DNA of 16,441 nt, taken from NCBI GenBank assembly GCA_018663815.1, contig JABJPQ010000404.1:1-16441 (forward strand), read 5' to 3'. The number at the start of each line of letters is the position of its first letter. Position 1 is the stretch's first letter. Position numbers and translations under genes: made by a program. The notes under the pieces are model-generated. The model made no database searches, was not told the DNA's origin, and worked only from the letters and a program-made list of their open reading frames with translations. The stretch is from Halobacteriovoraceae bacterium. Lineage in GTDB: Bacteria > Bdellovibrionota > Bacteriovoracia > Bacteriovoracales > Bacteriovoracaceae. This document shows positions 6,827-13,415 of this stretch, one piece after another.

Positions 6827-7224
6827 GGCTTGATTTGTTGGATGATTTTAATTCGAGCAGGATCTTCATGTTGAAGTTGAATAACCCTTTCATTAAAAAA
6901 TTTTTTTCTTGTTGCTTCTACTTCTGCGCTAAATTTTAAAATAAGTATTTCTGTTTTTCCGACTCTAATTATATCATTGTTATAAATTTGCTTGCTAGCC
7001 GTCGTTTTTTTTCCATTTATATGAATAGATTCAATTTCATCACTCATAAGAAGTTGTAATTTTTTACCTTCAATATGAAAATTTAGGTGGGCACCAATAA
7101 TGTTTTTGTCACAACTATAGAGTTTGTCATTAATATGACTTCCAAAAGAAATTGAATTAGAATGGAAAAAATATTTTCCAAGTCTATTGACATCAGTGCT
7201 TTCAATTATTTCAAGTTCAATCAT
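6823..7224 (-). CDS. FHA-domain-like protein
   Basis: The 133-residue protein read from the ATG at 7222-7224 looks like a lone forkhead-associated domain. It has the glycine turn ISFGSHINDKLYS (25-37), a histidine strand NIIGAHLNF (41-49), the Asn-Gly turn HINGKK (68-73) and a final pair YNNDIIRVGKTEILIL. Residues 100-133 form a basic, probably helical tail. FHA domains normally bind phosphothreonine through an Arg after the first Gly and a Ser before the His; here those are Ser29 and Ile43, so classical binding is doubtful. An upstream in-frame Met at 7279-7281 lies inside recG and would add 19 atypical residues, so I rejected it. A TATAAT on the minus strand (plus-strand ATTATA, 7231-7236) ends six bases before the chosen ATG and no Shine-Dalgarno is present. 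Confidence 0.7.
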   Translation of the reverse strand: MIELEIIESTDVNRLGKYFFHSNSISFGSHINDKLYSCDKNIIGAHLNFHIEGKKLQLLMSDEIESIHINGKKTTASKQIYNNDIIRVGKTEILILKFSAEVEATRKKFFNERVIQLQHEDPARIKIIQQIKP

Positions 7225-7230
7225 GCACTT

Positions 7231-7260
7231 ATTATAGTAGAAAATCTCATTATATAGTAG
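7231..7260 (-). promoter_or_regulatory. Duplicated -10-like element before the FHA-like gene
   Basis: Reading the minus strand, CTACTATATAAT, eight bases, CTACTATAAT, six bases, then ATG. Both copies contain TATAAT. The second copy would place transcription start at the A of the ATG. No -35 match at 16-18 bp is visible, so this is a candidate internal promoter only. Confidence 0.35.
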
Positions 7261-9316
7261 TTGAAACTTTGGTATCCTCAACTAATTCCAGTAGAAGATT
7301 ATTTAGTTTTTCTGTTTGTTCTATTTTTAGTTTTTCAATATCTTGAGTAACTTTCTCAAAGACTTCAAAATCATCTAAGATATTAGCAATTTTATAGTTT
7401 GAGGCGTGCCCTGCTTGGGAACTTCCAAAAAGATCACCTTGACCTCGATTTTGAAGATCTGCTTGGGCAATTTCAAAGCCATCGTTAGAGTTCTCAATCA
7501 CTTTAATACGCTTCATTGAGTCTTGCGATATGTTATCTTCAGTAATTAAAAAACAAAATCCGGTTTTTTCACCTCTTCCAACTCTACCTCTGAGTTGATG
7601 TAATGAGCTCAGGCCAAAGCGATCAGGGTTATAGATCGAAATGACACTTGAATTAAGAACATTAATACCAACCTCAATAACAGTTGTTGAAATAAGGAGA
7701 TCAATATTTCCATTTGAAAAACGCTCCATAATATTTTGCTTTTCTGAGGACTTTAACTGGCCATGCAAAGCCACGATTGTGTATTCAGGAAAGTATGTTT
7801 GGTAAGTATGCATAAGAGTGTTTACATTTTTTAAATCTAAGCTCTCTGATTCTTCAATTGCTGGAACTACAATGTAAATCTGTTCACCGAGAGACATGCG
7901 AGTTTTGACAAAGCTAAGGTATTTCTCATAGGTTTTAGCCGTAACAATTCTCGTTTTTACACCTTTGCGCCCAGAGGGCATCACCCTTATGGTGGAAATA
8001 TCAAGGTCACCGTATTGAGTTAGCTGGAGAGTTCTTGGAATTGGGGTAGCTGTCATAATGAGAACATGCACTCCATCACCCTTTTTGAATAATTTTTGCC
8101 TTTGTTCGACACCAAATTTATGTTGTTCATCAATAATCGCTAGGTTTAAATTTTTAAACACGATATTTTTTTGAATGAGAGCGTGGGTGCCTATGATAAG
8201 GTCAATTTCACCTTGTCTAAGTCTCTCATAAATATTCTTTTTATCTTTAGCTTTCGTGCCTCCAACTAGTAACGATATATTAACACTCTCTCCCAGTAGC
8301 TTTATAAATGTTTCAGCGTGCTGTATGGCCAAAGCCTCGGTAGGGCACATAAGAGCAACTTGCGAATTATTCTTAATGGCGATGAGTGATGCGATCAGTG
8401 CAACAGTTGTTTTTCCACACCCAACATCTCCTTGAACCATTCTCATCATAGGAACTCCTGACTTTAAGTCAGACCTAATATGTTTAACAACTTTTGCTTG
8501 GTCATCCGTTAGTTCATAAGGGAAGAGCTCCATCATTTTACTTAACGTTTGATTTCCAATTTTTAAAAGTGGAGCAGTTAACTTTTTGTGTTTTAATTTT
8601 CTTGCAAGTATTTGTAATTGATTATCAAAAAATTCTTGATAAATGAGTCTGTTCCTTGCGAGTTGTAATGAGTCTTTATTTAGTTTACCTTTTCCATGTA
8701 AAATTTTAAAACTCTCATTTAATGCTAAATCAGATGGATTAAAGCTCATTCCAAAGTGGTTCATAATGAGCGTTGAATCCCAAACATGTGAAGGTATTTT
8801 ATCGATGATATTTTTAATATGAACACCAGAGATTGAGTGGAGTGTAGGATATTCAATTAAAAGAGAATCTGCAGGTAAAAGGTTGGGGTTGATTTTAGGG
8901 TTAACGATTTGGCATGCACCGTTAAACTCCGATACAGAGCCCATAAAAGTGAAGTTTTGATTTACTGAAAGTTGAGTTTTAAGGTTTGGGTAAGTATTAA
9001 ACCACTTGAGATTGAGATATGTTTTGGAGTGAAGATCTTTAACAACACATGTGGCATTAAATAATTGTACGCGGTTCTTACCTTTTTTTCCGAATGCGGG
9101 AGTAAACTTTAAGCTGATGACCTCGCCTTGGCCAAGAAAGATTTGATTGGTTTTAAGTTTTGAAAAGTCGGTAAGGCTAGGTGCTCTTTGCATACGCAAG
9201 GGAAAAATCCACAGGAGGTCTTGGAGTGTTGTAATGCCACTTTCAAATAATTTACTTAAGCTTTTAGCAGGTTTTCGTTTTCCAGCAAGCTCAAGAATTG
9301 AGCTATTCCAGTTCAT
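7250..9316 (-). CDS. recG: ATP-dependent DNA helicase RecG
   Basis: Branch-migrating superfamily-2 helicase that reverses stalled forks and processes R-loops and recombination intermediates. The N-terminal wedge/OB domain covers about 55-145 (LGQGEVISLKFTPAF..., NFTFMGSVSEFNG). Helicase motifs: Walker A GDVGCGKT (296-303), CPTEALA (Ia, 324-330), DEQH (396-399, motif II), TATPIPRT (422-429, motif III), STTVIEVGINV (motif V, 543-553) and QLRGRVGRG (574-582, motif VI). The RecG-specific TRG segment AQADLQNRGQGDLFGSSQAG lies at 617-636. The length of 688 is normal. Its ATG directly follows the greA stop (TAAATG, no gap) without a Shine-Dalgarno, so translation is likely coupled to greA. Confidence 0.98.
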   Translation of the reverse strand: MNWNSSILELAGKRKPAKSLSKLFESGITTLQDLLWIFPLRMQRAPSLTDFSKLKTNQIFLGQGEVISLKFTPAFGKKGKNRVQLFNATCVVKDLHSKTYLNLKWFNTYPNLKTQLSVNQNFTFMGSVSEFNGACQIVNPKINPNLLPADSLLIEYPTLHSISGVHIKNIIDKIPSHVWDSTLIMNHFGMSFNPSDLALNESFKILHGKGKLNKDSLQLARNRLIYQEFFDNQLQILARKLKHKKLTAPLLKIGNQTLSKMMELFPYELTDDQAKVVKHIRSDLKSGVPMMRMVQGDVGCGKTTVALIASLIAIKNNSQVALMCPTEALAIQHAETFIKLLGESVNISLLVGGTKAKDKKNIYERLRQGEIDLIIGTHALIQKNIVFKNLNLAIIDEQHKFGVEQRQKLFKKGDGVHVLIMTATPIPRTLQLTQYGDLDISTIRVMPSGRKGVKTRIVTAKTYEKYLSFVKTRMSLGEQIYIVVPAIEESESLDLKNVNTLMHTYQTYFPEYTIVALHGQLKSSEKQNIMERFSNGNIDLLISTTVIEVGINVLNSSVISIYNPDRFGLSSLHQLRGRVGRGEKTGFCFLITEDNISQDSMKRIKVIENSNDGFEIAQADLQNRGQGDLFGSSQAGHASNYKIANILDDFEVFEKVTQDIEKLKIEQTEKLNNLLLELVEDTKVSTTI

Positions 9317-9790
9317 TTATTTATATTCAAAATCTTCAACAGTATAGATAACATCACCTTTAGGAGCTTTTACCACAATTTCATCGCCTTCTTCTTTCCC
9401 AATCAAAGCTTTACCTAGAGGGCTATTGTAAGAGATTTTTTTAGCAGCAGACGTGGCTTCATCCTCGCCTACAATTTGAAGGGTTTTGGCTTCTTCTGTC
9501 TCGGCATTGATGATGGTGACTGTAGCCCCAAAAACAACTCTTTCTTGATCTAGGGACGCTACATCTATAACATTTGCTCCACCGACTTTTGCTTGGAGTT
9601 CTGCGATTCGTCCTTCAATATGTCCTTGCTTTTCCTTGGCGGAGTGGTATTCAGCATTTTCTTTTAGATCTCCATGGGCCCTAGCTTCCGCAATGGCAAC
9701 TTTAATTTCTTCTCGGTCAATTTTCAATAATTGCTCTAACTCTTGGTCCAAGCTTTTTTTACCTAAAAGTGTCATTGGATGGTTGGCCAT
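9317..9790 (-). CDS. greA: Transcript cleavage factor GreA
   Basis: Binds the RNA polymerase secondary channel and stimulates cleavage of backtracked transcripts. Residues 1-75 form the antiparallel coiled coil with tip EARAHGDLKENAEYHSAKE; Asp41 and Glu44 occupy the positions that coordinate catalytic Mg in E. coli GreA. The C-terminal FKBP-like domain includes VVFGATVTI, ISYNSPLGKALIGKEEGDEI and the final VEDFEYK. The length of 157 is standard. Shine-Dalgarno GGAG lies about ten bases before the ATG. It is between the zinc-ribbon-like gene (18-base gap) and recG (directly abutting), a greA-recG pairing that would co-produce two factors that relieve transcription-replication obstacles. Confidence 0.97.
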   Translation of the reverse strand: MANHPMTLLGKKSLDQELEQLLKIDREEIKVAIAEARAHGDLKENAEYHSAKEKQGHIEGRIAELQAKVGGANVIDVASLDQERVVFGATVTIINAETEEAKTLQIVGEDEATSAAKKISYNSPLGKALIGKEEGDEIVVKAPKGDVIYTVEDFEYK

Positions 9791-9808
9791 AATTAATTCT
9801 CCGCTAAT

Positions 9809-10096
9809 TTAGTTTTTAAATAATGCCTCAGCAGCATTGAGGGCTATTTCTTTCTCAGAGTTGTATTTACCTCTTTGATTGACTTTGTAAAAGTCACAAA
9901 AATTTGCCTTTTCCTTATCTACAATACGGTCAGCAGTTGGTTCTCTACACTCATTGTAAGAATTTTTATCATAAAAATTACACATAAAACAGTTTCTTAT
10001 ATTAGCAGCACATTGTTCGCACTCTTCGGAACGAGAAATTGATGCCGTATTCTCCAGCTTAATTTCCTCTTTGCAGTGATAACAAATAATTGCCAT
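9809..10096 (-). CDS. Small eight-cysteine, probable zinc-binding protein
   Basis: A 95-residue protein with Cys at 5, 8, 26, 29, 36, 39, 50 and 67. These form three CxxC knuckles (CYHC, CEQC, CFMC) plus two single Cys in NECREP and NFCDFY, enough for two zinc sites. The layout 'IxCxxCxxxI...SRxxxCxxCxxxxRxCxxCxFYDxxxxNxCxEPxAxxxxDKEKANFCDFY' recalls a small conserved family that I have seen in deltaproteobacteria without an assigned function. It has no signal peptide. Shine-Dalgarno AGGAG (plus-strand 10105-10109) lies within the end of the upstream gene's coding sequence, eight bases before the ATG. It is immediately upstream of greA, hinting at a transcription- or RNA-related role, which is inference only. 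Confidence 0.8.
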   Translation of the reverse strand: MAIICYHCKEEIKLENTASISRSEECEQCAANIRNCFMCNFYDKNSYNECREPTADRIVDKEKANFCDFYKVNQRGKYNSEKEIALNAAEALFKN

Positions 10097-10098
10097 AT

Positions 10099-10599
10099 TT
10101 AAAACTCCTGATTAACTCCAAAACCAATACTAGAGTTACCATTCTGATCTTTATATGGGGAGAAATAAATATAGGGAGTATTTCTTTTATTATATTGATC
10201 AACGGCCTGCTTAAGGATCTTTTCATTACTAAATTGGATGGTTTTGGATGTGAGATAACTCATAGCAATAAGAGTTGCTCCTCCAAAGATTAAAGTATTG
10301 TTATTTTGAACTCCGGCTGAGTCATTAGTTTGAAAGAGTCCAGCTAATATAAACAATGAACCTGCCGTGCTAGTGGCAGCACTGAGAATGGTAGGTTTGT
10401 TTTTCTTCTGATATTTATCCAGCAGCTCTTTGCTTATGGGGTCTTTATCAAGGTAGAAGCGTAGCCCTTCTCCTTTTTTATTTGATCCTGCATCAACAAG
10501 CACTTTCTGATAGCTAATAGTAGCGACTCTAGAACATATTTCATTGGCAAAACTGATCGCTGAATTAAAAATAAAGAAAAGGATCATAACTTTTTTCAT
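10099..10599 (-). CDS. Exported or membrane protein of unknown function
   Basis: 166 residues with a signal peptide (MKKVMILFFIFNSAISFANE, cleavage likely after FA near 18). Two hydrophobic stretches follow, about 70-89 (TILSAATSTAGSLFILAGLF) and 103-117 (LIFGGATLIAMSYLT), which may be membrane segments or a hairpin. The C-terminus YIYFSPYKDQNGNSSIGFGVNQEF ends in Phe and looks like a terminal beta-strand pair seen in small envelope proteins. I do not recognise the family. It is the first gene of the minus cluster, two bases upstream of the eight-cysteine gene. There is no Shine-Dalgarno; a TAAAAT hexamer ends seven bases before the ATG. Confidence 0.7.
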   Translation of the reverse strand: MKKVMILFFIFNSAISFANEICSRVATISYQKVLVDAGSNKKGEGLRFYLDKDPISKELLDKYQKKNKPTILSAATSTAGSLFILAGLFQTNDSAGVQNNNTLIFGGATLIAMSYLTSKTIQFSNEKILKQAVDQYNKRNTPYIYFSPYKDQNGNSSIGFGVNQEF

Positions 10600-10606
10600 A
10601 AAAAGT

Positions 10607-10635
10607 ATTTTACTGCTAATTTAATTTAATGTCCT
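10607..10635 (-). promoter_or_regulatory. Candidate sigma-70 promoter for the minus-strand operon
   Basis: On the minus strand AGGACA (10635-10630, 4/6 to TTGACA), a 17-bp spacer, and TAAAAT (10612-10607, 5/6 to TATAAT). Seven bases separate the -10 from the ATG at 10599, so the transcript would be leaderless or nearly so. Confidence 0.5.
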
Positions 10636-10694
10636 ATAAAAAATAAAAGAGTTTTTAAGTCTGCTTTACAATAAAAGATCTATTTATGCCCCTG

Positions 10695-10723
10695 TTGGTA
10701 TACTTCTAAAACTCTCATAGAAT
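10695..10723 (+). promoter_or_regulatory. Sigma-70 promoter for the UbiB-like gene, likely leaderless
   Basis: TTGGTA (4/6), a 17-bp spacer, then TAGAAT (5/6) ending six bases before the ATG at 10730. A start seven bases after the -10 would be the A of the ATG. No Shine-Dalgarno lies in AGTAGT or further upstream. It is divergent from the minus-strand operon promoter. Confidence 0.6.
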
Positions 10724-10729
10724 AGTAGT

Positions 10730-12439
10730 ATGAACATAATTAAGACAGGAATTGGGATTTCAAAGACCATTAAAAACGTTAATCGCACCCGTGAAATATT
10801 GAGCGTTTTTGCTCGGCATGGATTTGATGAATTTATTATTAATACTAAACTCCACCTGCTGATTCCTAATTTTGTTATTCCTAAGTCACGTTTTAAGATT
10901 TCAGAGGAACAGAGTGATTATGATTTTTGGAAAACAATTGGCTATCGCTTAAGAGAGTCTTTTGAAGAGCTTGGTCCAAGCTTTATAAAGTTGGGGCAGT
11001 TACTTGCTACTCGCGAAGATATTCTTGACCCCGCTTTAATAGCAGAATTAAAAAAATTACAAAATAAAGCGAAGTCAATACCCTTCAATGAGGCAAAGCT
11101 AAGAATCTCTGAAGAAATGTCTTTGCCACTCAATGATATCTTTTCAGAAATTGAAGAAACACCCATTGGTGTTGCTTCAATTGGTGTTGTATATAAGGCC
11201 AAGCTTGTTTCTGGTGAAGATGTTGTTATTAAGGTTAGAAGACCAAAAATTAAGAAAGTGATTATTAATGATTTTGAAATAATGGATTTTGTGGTTAGAA
11301 AGCTTGAGGCAGCCTCAGAGGATATTAGGTATCTCGGTCTATCCAGGGCCATAGAAGATTTTTTTCGCAATATAATGCTAGAGCTTAATTTTGTTATTGA
11401 AGCAAATAATAATAAAGTAATCAAAGAAAATCTTAAACGAATTGATAAGGAAGAAATTTTTATCATTCCTAAAATCTATAAAGAATTATCCACCTCGAAA
11501 GTACTTGTTATGGATTACTTAGCGGGTGAACCTTTTAATGAAATCGAGAATTTGGATGAACTTCCTAAGGTAAAAGAAAATCTTGATCAGGGAGTTAAGC
11601 TTTTTTTACATACAATGCTTGCGGATGGTTTTTTTCATGCTGACCTACATGGGGGAAATTTCTTCAGATTAGTTGACGATAAAATAGGCTTGATTGACTT
11701 TGGTCTCGTGGGAACATTAAGTAAACAAAACAGAACTAGCCTGATTGCGATATTATATGCTGTCTTAACGAATAATTATGAAAATCTCGTTTATGAATTT
11801 TTGGACATTGCGGACTTTGAAGAAATACCAAGTCATGAAGTTTTAGTGCGGGATTTGCGAGATGCTTTGAGTCCTTATATCGGAATGAGTGTAAAAGAGA
11901 CGGACGTTACATCTCTTGTACACTCAATTGTTTCTACTTTAAGTAAGCATAGAATATACCTTCCCAGAGAGTGGTTTATTATTTTTAGAGCTTTAATGAC
12001 TCTCGATGGTGTTGGAAAATCACTAGACATCGATTTAAATATATTTGAAGTCATTGATGGAGAGATTCATGAAATTATTGGAGAGCTTGTCTCAAAAGAT
12101 GCATTAATTGAAGAGGCCAGTTGGCTTGGACGAGATGTCTTAAACTCTTTGCGTATTGTTCCGAGGCACTTTAAGTGGATGCTTAAAGAGTTCTCTAAGA
12201 AAAAATATGTTTTAGAAATTAGTCTTAAAGATACGAATAAACAAATAAATTACTTATCTCGCAGTATTTATTTTTTAGGGCTTATTATTTTGACGTGTAG
12301 CTTTTTTATTTCTGGGATTATTGTCCTGGGTGACCTTAAAATTGCTCATTTTGAGGATATCCCAGTTGTCGCCTATGTATGTTGGATACTGGCAGGGCTG
12401 AGTTTTTTTAGAGCCAGTGTCATTTATAAGCTAAAATAG
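10730..12439 (+). CDS. UbiB/ABC1/AarF-type atypical kinase-like membrane protein
   Basis: 569 residues with the ABC1 layout: KLGQ at 87-90 (family KxGQ), the nucleotide loop PIGVASIGVVYKA (145-157), VVIKVRRP with ATP-site Lys168, ELNFVIEANN (218-227) matching 'ELDFxxEAxN', FFHADLHGGN (301-310, catalytic-type Asp305 and Asn310) and LIDFGLVG with DFG at 323-325. Two C-terminal transmembrane helices, about 512-533 and 545-564, anchor it in the inner membrane. Family members support ubiquinone synthesis or lipid transport as ATPases. Here the Ala-rich loop (usually AAASxGQVHxA) carries Gly147, Val148, Val153 and Tyr155, and HPGN is HGGN, so it is a divergent paralogue. No ubiquinone genes lie nearby, so ubiB is not assigned. 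Confidence 0.88.
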   Translation: MNIIKTGIGISKTIKNVNRTREILSVFARHGFDEFIINTKLHLLIPNFVIPKSRFKISEEQSDYDFWKTIGYRLRESFEELGPSFIKLGQLLATREDILDPALIAELKKLQNKAKSIPFNEAKLRISEEMSLPLNDIFSEIEETPIGVASIGVVYKAKLVSGEDVVIKVRRPKIKKVIINDFEIMDFVVRKLEAASEDIRYLGLSRAIEDFFRNIMLELNFVIEANNNKVIKENLKRIDKEEIFIIPKIYKELSTSKVLVMDYLAGEPFNEIENLDELPKVKENLDQGVKLFLHTMLADGFFHADLHGGNFFRLVDDKIGLIDFGLVGTLSKQNRTSLIAILYAVLTNNYENLVYEFLDIADFEEIPSHEVLVRDLRDALSPYIGMSVKETDVTSLVHSIVSTLSKHRIYLPREWFIIFRALMTLDGVGKSLDIDLNIFEVIDGEIHEIIGELVSKDALIEEASWLGRDVLNSLRIVPRHFKWMLKEFSKKKYVLEISLKDTNKQINYLSRSIYFLGLIILTCSFFISGIIVLGDLKIAHFEDIPVVAYVCWILAGLSFFRASVIYKLK

Positions 12440-12701
12440 GAATTTAAAAGAATGCTCATAATATTATAACCCTTAATTTATATTCTATTGGTGCCAAAAT
12501 CTAAATTTAGCAGTTTAGACTACGTTTTTTCAAAAAAGTGTTAAGAGATTAAACAGTTTTATTTGTAAAAAATGCATAGGATCTATCACGAAATCAAAAA
12601 TGAATTTAAATTAAAGCAACTATTATTAACAACGCCTTGAAATTGGCACGATATTTTCACTACAATTTTGAGACAATATTTATTATCAAAGGTATGTACT
12701 T
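12440..12701 (+). other. 262-base AT-rich intergenic region
   Basis: It holds no plausible ORF or RNA gene. It has short palindromes CTAAATTTAG (12501-12510) and ATAATATTAT near 12461-12470, and a T6-C-A6 inverted repeat (12525-12537). It ends with a sigma-54-like element and a ribosome-binding site for the next gene. No convincing terminator follows the UbiB-like gene. Confidence 0.5.
12644..12659 (+). promoter_or_regulatory. Sigma-54-like promoter candidate before the 211-residue exported protein
   Basis: TGGCAC (12644-12649, perfect -24), five bases, TTTCA (12655-12659) against TTGCA. Spacing is exact, but the G of the important -12 GC pair is T. Predicted start would be near 12670, about 30 bases before the ATG at 12702, which has AAAGG (12688-12692) nine bases upstream. 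Confidence 0.35.
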
Positions 12702-13337
12702 ATGAAAGCTTTAGTTGTTTTATTCATTTTATCAGCGTCTGTTTCAGCATCAGCCTCTTCACAAAGCTTAGTACAAGGAGTTTATAAACTTTTTATGGTT
12801 GCCCGAAATTATAAAACTAAGATACCAAATACCGACAAGCTTTCAGATATCACTATCGCCCACAGTATGCCAGATAAAAGTATTAATATTAAAACAACAC
12901 AGTTTATAGATAATATTTATAATGATGCAACGGGAGTGATGTCTGCTAATGCTAGAATAGGAACTGAAGTAGACCTTGTAACACGACTACTAGGAAGAAG
13001 TTTTAATAAATCGAACCTTGGAAGCATGACAATGAATATAAGGTATGAAGATACTGTTTTCAATTTCAAAATTGTTAACGGAGCGGGGCCTGGGAATCAT
13101 TTTTTAATTGATGATATAAAAAGCCTCGCAGAGGATATTTATATCAAATTTGGAAAGGAAAAATCTGGTGTAAGCTTTAGCTCAATTGATCAATATGAAG
13201 CCGGTCTTGGTGGCTTTCAACAGTCAACCTTAACAGTTTCTTCAAAAAATACGAAAGCTGTTAGATACATTTTAGATCAACTTGAACAAAAAGTTAAAAA
13301 TGCACCAATAAGTCCAAAATCAATTGACGATCTTTAG
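12702..13337 (+). CDS. Exported protein of unknown function (211 aa)
   Basis: Residues 1-19 form a clear signal peptide (MKALVVLFILSASVSASAS, cleavage likely at an A-S-A/S site). The mature part of about 190 residues has no Cys and mixed helix and strand character: SLVQGVYKLFMVARNYK, NARIGTEVDLVTRLLGRSF, SMTMNIRYEDTVFNFKIVNGAGPGNHF, and a final helix KAVRYILDQLEQKVKNA. I do not recognise the family. It is periplasmic or secreted; there is no lipobox and no C-terminal Phe, so not an obvious lipoprotein or barrel. Shine-Dalgarno AAAGG precedes the ATG. It stands alone, with a 78-base gap before the next exported protein, which has its own promoter-like sequence. Confidence 0.7.
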   Translation: MKALVVLFILSASVSASASSQSLVQGVYKLFMVARNYKTKIPNTDKLSDITIAHSMPDKSINIKTTQFIDNIYNDATGVMSANARIGTEVDLVTRLLGRSFNKSNLGSMTMNIRYEDTVFNFKIVNGAGPGNHFLIDDIKSLAEDIYIKFGKEKSGVSFSSIDQYEAGLGGFQQSTLTVSSKNTKAVRYILDQLEQKVKNAPISPKSIDDL

Positions 13338-13400
13338 AGACTGTCAGAATTATAACACCATGTAATATCTAAAGGACCAAGCTTAAACTTTTAGAATACT

Positions 13401-13409
13401 TGCTATACT
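13401..13409 (+). promoter_or_regulatory. Extended -10 promoter element, likely leaderless, for the 523-residue protein
   Basis: TGCTATACT carries an extended -10 TGn and TATACT (5/6). It ends six bases before the ATG at 13416, so transcription start would fall on the start codon. There is no Shine-Dalgarno and no good -35. Confidence 0.5.
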
Positions 13410-13415
13410 AGTATA

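Noticed and set aside
7225..7281. Longer N-terminus for the FHA-like protein starting inside recG
   Set aside because: The 19 extra residues overlap recG, do not resemble an FHA start, and the ATG at 7224 begins exactly at the domain's first strand.
10942..11466. Minus-strand open frame opposite the UbiB-like gene
   Set aside because: Low-complexity Ser/Ile/Leu shadow of conserved kinase-like coding sequence.
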